Shown here: piece after piece, positions 9,733 through 15,322 of the stretch
Position numbering within the stretch: the stretch's first letter is position 1
How the letters are laid out: the number at the start of each line of letters is the position of its first letter
Source of the DNA: Hydrogenophilales bacterium
GTDB taxonomy: Bacteria > Pseudomonadota > Gammaproteobacteria > Burkholderiales > Thiobacillaceae
Assembly: GCA_011391655.1 (NCBI GenBank)
Contig: JAABQE010000289.1
Location: 1 to 16,351, forward strand
DNA length: 16,351 nt
Reading direction: 5' to 3'
The notes under the pieces: model-generated
Seen by the model: only the letters and a program-made list of their open reading frames with translations
What the model was told of the DNA's origin: nothing
The model's database searches: none
Position numbers and translations under genes: made by a program

Positions 9733-9759
9733 TTAGCACTCTTTATACGAGAGTGCTAA
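9733..9759. promoter_or_regulatory. Perfect CIRCE operator (HrcA-binding site) upstream of rpoH
   Basis: TTAGCACTC (9733-9741), a 9-bp spacer and GAGTGCTAA (9751-9759) match the CIRCE consensus TTAGCACTC-N9-GAGTGCTAA at all 18 arm positions. CIRCE is the operator of the heat-shock repressor HrcA. It sits 30 bp before the rpoH start codon. A weak sigma-70 promoter could overlap it, with TTAGCA (9733-9738) as -35 and TAATAT (9757-9762) as -10 at an 18-bp spacing; that would let bound HrcA block polymerase. In the transcript the same inverted repeat could also fold in the leader. Confidence 0.95.
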
Positions 9760-9771
9760 TATGCATCCCCT

Positions 9772-9778
9772 AAGGAGG
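9772..9778 (+). promoter_or_regulatory. Strong Shine-Dalgarno of rpoH
   Basis: AAGGAGG lies 11 bp before the ATG at 9790 and is by far the strongest ribosome-binding site in the window. It supports this start codon rather than the in-frame ATG four codons later. Confidence 0.85.
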
Positions 9779-9789
9779 AACTCGAAACC

Positions 9790-10635
9790 ATGAATCAGTC
9801 CATGTCTTTACCTGTGCCTTCGGCGTACAGCCAGGAAAGCTATATCCAGACGGTTAACCGCTACCCCATGCTCAGCTTGGAGGACGAGCAGCGTCTGGCA
9901 CGTGCCTGGCACGATAACGAAGACGTCGACGCTGCGCGTCAGCTGGTGGTGTCGCATCTGCGCGTGGTAGTGAGCGTGGCCCGGCATTATCTGGGGTATG
10001 GCTTGCCGCATGCCGACCTCATCCAGGAAGGCAACGTCGGCCTGATGAAAGCGGTCAAACGGTTCGACCCTGAGCGCGGTGTGCGTCTGGTGTCGTTCGC
10101 GCTGCACTGGATCCGTGCTGAAATCCATGAATACGTGCTGAAGAACTGGCGTCTGGTCAAAGTGGCGACCACCAAGTCGCAGCGCAAGCTGTTCTTCAAC
10201 CTGCGCAGCCTGAAACAGTCGCTCAACAGCATGACGCTGCAGGAAGCCGACGCCATGGCGCGCGAACTCAACGTCAGCCGCAAGGACGTGCTGGAAATGG
10301 AAATGCGGATGTCGGGGCACGATGTGTCCATCGACCCCACCTTCGATGATGGTGAAGAGGGCTATAGCCCGCTGGCTTATCTGGCGAGTCCGGACGAAAA
10401 CCCGGCGCAGTTGCTCGAACGCAAGCAAACCGAACGCTTGCGCCACACTGGTCTGGTTGCCGCGCTGGAAAATCTGGATGACCGCAGTCGCCACATCATC
10501 AAGGCGCGCTGGCTGACCGAGGGCGAAGCTGCCACCCTGCATGAACTGGCCGCGCAGTACGGTGTATCGGCTGAGCGAATCCGCCAGATCGAAGCACGCG
10601 CACTGCAAAAAATGCGGGCGGTGATTCCGGCCTAA
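9790..10635 (+). CDS. rpoH: RNA polymerase heat-shock sigma factor RpoH (sigma-32)
   Basis: Alternative sigma factor directing RNA polymerase to heat-shock promoters. The 281-residue length is typical. Region 2 includes DLIQEGNVGLMKAVKRFDPERG (76-97, core binding and -10 recognition). The diagnostic RpoH box QRKLFFNLR (131-139) is perfect and distinguishes it from RpoD, RpoS and FliA. Region 4.2 at the C terminus (about 249-278) has a helix-turn-helix for the -35 element, including GVSAERIRQIEARALQKMR. It follows ftsX but has its own 86-bp leader containing a CIRCE operator and a strong ribosome-binding site, so it is probably transcribed separately under HrcA repression. A perfect terminator hairpin follows 7 bp after the stop. 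Confidence 0.98.
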   Translation: MNQSMSLPVPSAYSQESYIQTVNRYPMLSLEDEQRLARAWHDNEDVDAARQLVVSHLRVVVSVARHYLGYGLPHADLIQEGNVGLMKAVKRFDPERGVRLVSFALHWIRAEIHEYVLKNWRLVKVATTKSQRKLFFNLRSLKQSLNSMTLQEADAMARELNVSRKDVLEMEMRMSGHDVSIDPTFDDGEEGYSPLAYLASPDENPAQLLERKQTERLRHTGLVAALENLDDRSRHIIKARWLTEGEAATLHELAAQYGVSAERIRQIEARALQKMRAVIPA

Positions 10636-10642
10636 GCCTGTT

Positions 10643-10698
10643 GCCCCAACAAAAACCCCCGCTACTTCGAACGAAGTAGCGGGGGTTTTTGTTGGGGC
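10643..10698. terminator. Bidirectional intrinsic terminator with a perfect 27-bp stem
   Basis: A perfect inverted repeat has arms at 10643-10669 and 10672-10698 and a 2-nt AA centre. The core is a GC-rich stem (CCCCC-GCTACTTCG paired with CGAAGTAGC-GGGGG), flanked by A5 on the left and T5GTT on the right, so each strand has a U-tract after the core hairpin. It lies 7 bp after the rpoH stop on the plus strand and 14 bp after the stop of the 35-codon ORF on the minus strand, so it serves both convergent units. Confidence 0.95.
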
Positions 10699-10712
10699 TT
10701 AGCGGTTGCGGA

Positions 10713-10820
10713 TCAGAAAAACGATGCCACCAGCACGGAAAGAACACTGATCCAAGCCCAGGCGATCAGTCCCACCACCAGCACCATCGGAAAATTCTGG
10801 AACGTCATAAGTTGTTTCAT
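10713..10820 (-). CDS. 35-residue single-span membrane micro-protein at the end of the cco cluster
   Basis: A short frame from an ATG at 10820 to TGA at 10713-10715. It encodes MKQLMTFQNF, then a hydrophobic stretch rich in Val, Leu, Ile and Trp (residues 11-35: VLVVGLIAWAWISVLSVLVA within it), ending in SFF. The layout is a short polar N terminus and one transmembrane helix to the C terminus. GGAG lies 8 bp before the ATG, the gene starts 38 bp after the ccoS stop, and it ends 14 bp before the shared terminator, filling the space exactly. These points favour a real gene. Very small one-helix subunits are known in cbb3 oxidases (for example CcoM of Pseudomonas stutzeri), so an oxidase subunit or assembly peptide is possible, but I do not recognise a family. 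Confidence 0.6.
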   Translation of the reverse strand: MKQLMTFQNFPMVLVVGLIAWAWISVLSVLVASFF

Positions 10821-10858
10821 GCTGCGTACTCCATTCAAAGTTAACGAATTTTAATTGA

Positions 10859-11041
10859 CTACTCTTTGTTACTCAAGCGGCGCGTCGGCAACAAGGGATC
10901 GTCGTCGTCCATCAAAATGCGTTCCGCCGGGCCTTCCATGTCATCGAACTGGCCGCTTTTGATCGACCAGAACACGCCCACGATAATCAGCAGCACAAAG
11001 AGCCCGGACAACAGAAAGAGAAAGCCCATGATGCCGTTCAT
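10859..11041 (-). CDS. ccoS: cbb3-type oxidase assembly protein CcoS
   Basis: A 60-residue single-span membrane protein needed for maturation of cbb3 oxidase, apparently for cofactor insertion into CcoN. The N-terminal transmembrane helix covers about residues 5-26. It is followed by the family signature WSIKSGQFDDMEGPAERIL (25-43) and an acidic run DDDD (45-48). The ATG at 11041 overlaps the ccoH stop by 4 bp (ATGA), so the genes are translationally coupled. In many proteobacteria the copper ATPase gene ccoI lies between ccoH and ccoS; here it is absent. Confidence 0.94.
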   Translation of the reverse strand: MNGIMGFLFLLSGLFVLLIIVGVFWSIKSGQFDDMEGPAERILMDDDDPLLPTRRLSNKE

Positions 11042-11814
11042 GGTGTAGCCAGTTCCTGCGTGCTGCGGTAATGCAGTGTGCCATCCTGCATCAACCGCAT
11101 TTCAAACAGCCAGCGACCTGCTGCAGGCAGCGTCAGGACGCCCATATAGACGCCGGCCTCACCTGCGTTCAGCGGCAGGATCAAGGTGGGTTTGATCGCA
11201 CCAGGGCGCAGCAGGCGGATTTCCGCATCCACCCGTTCAACAGGCAAACCGGTCCGATCCTTGATGCGAATCTGGATCGGCTTGACTTCGCCCTGGCTGT
11301 CCAGCCCGGACACTTCAACCTGCCAACCGAGCTGCGACTCACGATGCGCCTCGCTCAACTCGGACGACACGGCTTTGGCCGCCCCCTCGCCGTGCGCAAC
11401 CACCCCGGAAAATCCACTGTAGACGGCGCCGCCATCACTGCCCAGCCACCAGCGCGCCATCGGTTCGGGCAGTCCTTTGGTTGCAATGTGCAGCAGCGCA
11501 GCATTGAGAAAAACCAGTCCGATAAAGAAAGCAATCAGCAGTTTGGGCGCCCAATGCATGCGTTCGCCGCCACGCCGCCGGAACTGCGTCATGGCAAACA
11601 GCACCAGCGCGGTCGCCAAAAAGACCGAGATGTGTATGGCCACGACATCCAGCCCCGGCCAGCGGCCGACGATGAGGACAAAGTAGAGCATCAGCGGAAT
11701 CACCCCCGCCAGCACCGCGCGCAACATCGGCGGCATGGTTCGGAACAGGCCCCCGAAGGCATACAGCGCAAGCACGGAAATCAATCCGCCGAACAGGGTG
11801 GTCATGGTATTCAT
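11038..11814 (-). CDS. ccoH: FixH/CcoH-like cbb3 oxidase assembly protein with N-terminal membrane extension
   Basis: The C-terminal part (about 88-258) resembles FixH/CcoH: a membrane anchor in APKLLIAFFIGLVFLNAALL (89-108), then a periplasmic beta-rich domain with IQIRIKDRTGLPVERVDAEI (180-199) and GVYMGVLTLPAAGRW (221-235). CcoH is a single-span protein that stays associated with the oxidase and helps assembly. Here about 87 extra N-terminal residues precede it, with three hydrophobic segments near 5-24, 31-50 and 56-77, giving 258 residues against roughly 160 for a classical FixH. The gene overlaps ccoG by 4 bp upstream and ccoS by 4 bp downstream. The assignment of the domain is firm; the function of the extension is unknown. 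Confidence 0.85.
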   Translation of the reverse strand: MNTMTTLFGGLISVLALYAFGGLFRTMPPMLRAVLAGVIPLMLYFVLIVGRWPGLDVVAIHISVFLATALVLFAMTQFRRRGGERMHWAPKLLIAFFIGLVFLNAALLHIATKGLPEPMARWWLGSDGGAVYSGFSGVVAHGEGAAKAVSSELSEAHRESQLGWQVEVSGLDSQGEVKPIQIRIKDRTGLPVERVDAEIRLLRPGAIKPTLILPLNAGEAGVYMGVLTLPAAGRWLFEMRLMQDGTLHYRSTQELATP

Positions 11815-13334
11815 GTGCGCGGGCCTGGAGTATCGAAGCGGACCACTTCAGTGCGTGCTTCTGCGGGCTGTTCCACTGGTGTAATCACGATCTCGAAATG
11901 CCGGGTTTGTGCGGCCAGCGCAGGCGACAAGCGCACACTGGCCTGCACCAGGCCGCTATGGCCTGGCTTGATGGTGATTTCACGGAAATGGCCGAGATCC
12001 AGTGCGCTAGCCGGAATGCCGCGCGCGGTGATCCGGTAGGTTTGATCGTGTGCCGCCTTGTTGGTAATGCGGACCTGATAGCGGTTGCGGATATCGCCAC
12101 TCGACAGCACGACATACAGCGGCTGGCGAACCTGGCTGACTGCGCGATCAAAGCTGCCACGTGTACTAATGCTGTAAACCAGGTAAGCGCTCATCAACAC
12201 CAGTGCCACACCATAGCCGATGATTTTCAGGCGTTTCCAGTGCAGCCTGGGTGCGGCAGGCGTAGGTGACGCCAGATTTTTCTCTGAATCGTAGCGAATG
12301 AGGCCACGCGGAAAACCGAATGAATCCATGATGGTGTTGCAGGCATCAATGCACAGACCGCACGAAATACACTTGTATTGCAGGCCGTCACGGATGTCGA
12401 TGCCGACCGGGCACACCTGCACGCACAGGCCGCAATCGACGCAATCCCCCAAACCCTGGGCATGCCGGTCAGCCAGCGCGCGCTCACCCGAGGTGCGGCT
12501 CACGCGTCGGCGTTCATCCTCCACCGTTGCTTCGACACGCTCGCGGGCACGGCGCTCGACCACAATGCCACGCCCTGCACGCACACTTGCCCGCCCAAGT
12601 GCGGCTTCGCCGCGCGCTGCGTCGTAATGTACAGCGAGCGTTTCGGCTTCGTACATCACGCTCTGGAATCGGCCATACGGGCAAACATAGGTGCAAATCT
12701 GCTCGCGCATCAACCCGGCCGCGGCATAGGTCGACAGCGTGAGGATGCTAACGGTGATGTAGGCTGCGGCAGCGGCCTCGCCCGTGAAGAAATCCACCAC
12801 CAGTTGCGGCGCATAGGCGAAATAGGCGGCAAACGTCATGCCGGTCCAGAATGAAAACAGCATCCAGGCTGCATGGGTGCCGCCGATCTTGAGCAGCTTT
12901 TCACGATTCCATGGCTGCCGAAACAGGCGCACCCGCGCCGGACGCTCGCCCTGTATCTTGTATTCGATCCAGATAAAGAAGTCGGTCCACAACGTCTGGA
13001 AGCAGAAATAGCCGCAAAACGCGCGGCCGACCAGACCGGTCACGAAGAACAGCAGAATGGCGGCAATAAACAGCAGCAACGCCAGCCAGATAACATCCTG
13101 CGGATAAACCGTCAGCCCGAAAATCAGAAATCGGCGACCCAATACATCGAACAAAACCGCCTGCGCGGGAGCGTCCGGCCGCGACCACGGCAGCCACGGC
13201 AGCAGGAAATAAATCGCATAGGCCAATACCAGCACGGACGTTTTAAATCGTCGAAAACGCCCCTTCACCGAACGGGTGAAAATGGGAATCCGTTTTTGGT
13301 AGAGTCCGAGCTGGTCTTCTAAACCTGTTTGCAT
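11811..13334 (-). CDS. ccoG: Polyferredoxin/cupric reductase CcoG (RdxA/FixG)
   Basis: Membrane-bound iron-sulfur protein of cbb3 biogenesis; family members reduce Cu(II) to Cu(I) for delivery to CcoN. The 507-residue protein has several membrane helices (about 32-50, 80-101, 155-180, 190-208 and 370-389). Membrane-proximal cysteine pairs are Cys107/Cys111 and Cys214/Cys218-Pro. Two [4Fe-4S] motifs follow: Cys298, 301, 304, 308-Pro and Cys322, 325, 328, 332. FPRGLIRYDSE (341-351) and a C-terminal Ig-like FixG domain (about 400-500) complete the family pattern. Between YDAARGE and GLGDCVDCG a highly charged Arg/Glu-rich segment (about 244-290) is longer than I expect for the family. The start has no clear Shine-Dalgarno. 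A terminator separates it from ccoP; it overlaps ccoH by 4 bp. Confidence 0.95.
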   Translation of the reverse strand: MQTGLEDQLGLYQKRIPIFTRSVKGRFRRFKTSVLVLAYAIYFLLPWLPWSRPDAPAQAVLFDVLGRRFLIFGLTVYPQDVIWLALLLFIAAILLFFVTGLVGRAFCGYFCFQTLWTDFFIWIEYKIQGERPARVRLFRQPWNREKLLKIGGTHAAWMLFSFWTGMTFAAYFAYAPQLVVDFFTGEAAAAAYITVSILTLSTYAAAGLMREQICTYVCPYGRFQSVMYEAETLAVHYDAARGEAALGRASVRAGRGIVVERRARERVEATVEDERRRVSRTSGERALADRHAQGLGDCVDCGLCVQVCPVGIDIRDGLQYKCISCGLCIDACNTIMDSFGFPRGLIRYDSEKNLASPTPAAPRLHWKRLKIIGYGVALVLMSAYLVYSISTRGSFDRAVSQVRQPLYVVLSSGDIRNRYQVRITNKAAHDQTYRITARGIPASALDLGHFREITIKPGHSGLVQASVRLSPALAAQTRHFEIVITPVEQPAEARTEVVRFDTPGPRT

Positions 13335-13357
13335 GATGTGGTCACTGGATAAGTGGG

Positions 13358-13391
13358 AAGCAAAAGCCCCCGAGAACGGGGGCTTTTGCTT
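13358..13391. terminator. Intrinsic terminator between ccoP and ccoG
   Basis: A perfect inverted repeat with 15-bp arms (13358-13372 and 13377-13391) and an AGAA tetraloop. The GC core (GCCCCCG paired with CGGGGGC) is followed on either strand by TTTTGCTT, so it can work in both directions. It lies 17 bp after the ccoP stop and 23 bp before the ccoG start on the minus strand. It should end or attenuate the ccoNOQP transcript, or protect its 3' end, leaving less read-through into ccoGHS. Confidence 0.9.
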
Positions 13392-13408
13392 AAGTCAGCT
13401 TGGCAGGC

Positions 13409-14329
13409 TTAGACCCCACCGCCCAAATCATGGACATAGACCGTCAGCACCTTGATTTGTTCCGGCGACAGACGTCCACCCCATGCCGGCATCACGCCCT
13501 TGCTCAGACCATTGGCGATGATGGTGCGGATCGCCGCGACCTTGCCTTCGCTGGAAGGGGCTGCCGCCACGCCAGCCCACAGCCAGATGCCGTCGGTCAG
13601 GTTGGGCGCGCCGGTCTCCTTGCGGCCTTTCGCATCCACGCCATGGCAGTAATAGCACGCGGCGGTGTCGCTGTGGAACAAGATATCACCGGCTTTAGCC
13701 ATGCCTGCGTCATGCGTGAGACCTGAAAGACTGGCCACATAATTGGACAGTTGATCAATCTGCCCACCCGACAGCACTTCGCTGTAAGTCGGCATATAGC
13801 CGCGACGTCCGCCAACCAGCGTTTCGTGAATCGTGTCGAATGATCCGCCATACAGCCAGTCGTCATCGGTCAGATTGGGGAAGAAACCCACGAGCCCCTG
13901 CCCGCCAGACTGGTGACAGGCTGCACAATTATCCGCAAACAGCGCCTTGCCCGAGGACAAAATAAAGGCGCTCATCTCCGGATCACGCGCAATCTGCTCA
14001 TACGACATCGACGCAATTTTGTCGAAATAAGGCTTTTGCGCAATCGCCGCCTTGTTCATGTCTTCCAGATACAGCGCACGGGTATTCCAGCTATGGGTCT
14101 TGGTCTCACCTGCGCTGTTGACGTAGGTGATATCCGACAAGCCGCCAATCCAGCCTTTACCCATCGGCCACGAGGGATAAATAATCCAGTAGACAATGGC
14201 AAAAACAAACGTGGCGTAGAACGTGTAGACCCACCACACCGGCAATGGGTTGTTGTATTCCTGCAGGTCACCATCCCAGGCGTGGCCGGTGGTTTGCACG
14301 GTTTGGGATTGTAGTTTTTGCTCGCTCAT
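13409..14329 (-). CDS. ccoP: cbb3-type cytochrome c oxidase subunit III, dihaem cytochrome c (CcoP)
   Basis: Electron-entry subunit of cbb3 oxidase, bound to the inner membrane with its haem domains in the periplasm. The 306-residue protein has one transmembrane helix (about 33-52) preceded by NPLPVWW, a hallmark of CcoP. It carries two c-type haem motifs, Cys135-Ala-Ala-Cys138-His139 and Cys225-Tyr-Tyr-Cys228-His229. Likely distal methionine ligands are Met179 in RRGYMPTY and Met280 in KGVMPAWGG. The ATG overlaps the ccoQ stop by 4 bp (ATGA) and has AAGGA just upstream. The gene ends the structural operon, with an intrinsic terminator downstream. Confidence 0.97.
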   Translation of the reverse strand: MSEQKLQSQTVQTTGHAWDGDLQEYNNPLPVWWVYTFYATFVFAIVYWIIYPSWPMGKGWIGGLSDITYVNSAGETKTHSWNTRALYLEDMNKAAIAQKPYFDKIASMSYEQIARDPEMSAFILSSGKALFADNCAACHQSGGQGLVGFFPNLTDDDWLYGGSFDTIHETLVGGRRGYMPTYSEVLSGGQIDQLSNYVASLSGLTHDAGMAKAGDILFHSDTAACYYCHGVDAKGRKETGAPNLTDGIWLWAGVAAAPSSEGKVAAIRTIIANGLSKGVMPAWGGRLSPEQIKVLTVYVHDLGGGV

Positions 14330-14535
14330 TGCTTGTCCTTCGTGTCTTTTTGATCGCCTAGATTCTCACCCTGCTGCTCGTCCAGAAACGGTATGTTGCG
14401 GTAGGTTTCCAGCCGCTTGCTGCGTTTCTTGCTGCCGTATACATAGAACACGATGCCGACAAAGGTGACGAAAAAAATAATCAGCGCCAGAGGCTTGGTG
14501 TTTTCGGGTTTCGAAAACCACATCAACCATTCCAT
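14326..14535 (-). CDS. ccoQ: cbb3-type oxidase small subunit CcoQ (FixQ)
   Basis: A 69-residue single-helix membrane protein that stabilises the cbb3 complex. The transmembrane helix covers about residues 15-34 (LALIIFFVTFVGIVFYVYGS), followed by a basic stop-transfer run KKRSKR and a polar, charged cytoplasmic tail ending in Lys/Asp/Gln-rich sequence. Position between ccoO and ccoP and the length support the call, since CcoQ sequence conservation is low. GGAGGG lies 7 bp before the ATG. It starts 24 bp after ccoO and overlaps ccoP by 4 bp. Confidence 0.93.
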   Translation of the reverse strand: MEWLMWFSKPENTKPLALIIFFVTFVGIVFYVYGSKKRSKRLETYRNIPFLDEQQGENLGDQKDTKDKQ

Positions 14536-14559
14536 GGTCAGCCCTCCAGCCTGTTTCGA

Positions 14560-15306
14560 TCAGCGGTCATTAACGAATGCATCGTCGCTGTATTTGCTGA
14601 AATCGACCATGGTGCCCAGAACCTGCAAGTAGGCCACCAGCGCATCCATCTCGGAAATGCCGGAGCGGTCGCCATCGTAATTACCGAAGTTGGCCTGCTG
14701 CAGCAGATTCTTCTGCGCATCGGGAATATGCAACTGCGGCGCGACCGTCTCACCGAACTTGACCACGTTGGCGTCATATTCGGCCTGCGTCAGCGAATAG
14801 GGCACGCCCACTTTGCGCAAGGCTTTCATGCGCGCTGCCATGTCGGAGGTGTCCAGCGGCGTGGAAAGCAGCCAGGGGTAATTTGGCATCACCGACTCGG
14901 GCACCATGGAACGCGGTGCGACCAGATGCTGAACTTGCCATTCGTTCGAATACTTGCCCCCCACCCGCGCCAAGTCAGGCCCGGTACGCTTGGAGCCCCA
15001 CTGGAAGGGGTGATCGTATTGCGATTCCGCTGCCAGCGAGTAATGGCCATAACGCAGTTTCTCGTCGCGGAACGGGCGAATCATCTGCGAATGGCAGGTG
15101 TAGCACCCCTCACGGACATAGATGTCACGGCCACGCTGCTCCAACGGGGTGTAAGGACGCACGCCATCGACCTTTTCAATGGTTTTGTCGATAAAGAACA
15201 AGGGCGCAATTTCCACCAACCCGCCGACGCTGATGGCCAGCATGGTCAACACGGCCATCAGGCCGATGTTGGTTTCAATCCATTCATGTTTGAAGTTGAA
15301 GTTCAT
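14560..15306 (-). CDS. ccoO: cbb3-type cytochrome c oxidase subunit II, monohaem cytochrome c (CcoO)
   Basis: Monohaem membrane-anchored cytochrome that passes electrons from CcoP to CcoN. With the start at the ATG at 15306 the protein has 248 residues: [10 protein letters not shown], an N-terminal anchor helix (about 14-35), then the haem motif Cys68-Tyr-Thr-Cys71-His72 in [15 protein letters not shown]. The likely distal ligand is Met140 in SVMPNYPWL. An in-frame ATG exists at 15369, but it would add 21 residues that overlap the end of ccoN and look unlike CcoO, so it is rejected. A GGGAAA stretch about 8 bp upstream is a plausible ribosome-binding site. The gene starts 16 bp after the ccoN stop. 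Confidence 0.97.
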   Translation of the reverse strand: MNFNFKHEWIETNIGLMAVLTMLAISVGGLVEIAPLFFIDKTIEKVDGVRPYTPLEQRGRDIYVREGCYTCHSQMIRPFRDEKLRYGHYSLAAESQYDHPFQWGSKRTGPDLARVGGKYSNEWQVQHLVAPRSMVPESVMPNYPWLLSTPLDTSDMAARMKALRKVGVPYSLTQAEYDANVVKFGETVAPQLHIPDAQKNLLQQANFGNYDGDRSGISEMDALVAYLQVLGTMVDFSKYSDDAFVNDR

Positions 15307-15322
15307 TATGTATTTCCCTGAA

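Noticed and set aside
10821..10858. FNR/ANR-type site in the AT-rich gap between ccoS and the micro-ORF
   Set aside because: The stretch has partial TCAA/TTGA symmetry but does not match TTGAT-N4-ATCAA, and the arms are wrongly spaced.
11071..12039. Long plus-strand open frame (322 codons) over ccoH and ccoG
   Set aside because: It is antisense to two recognised genes with perfect operon overlaps, is His/Gln/Arg-rich and lacks domain signatures.
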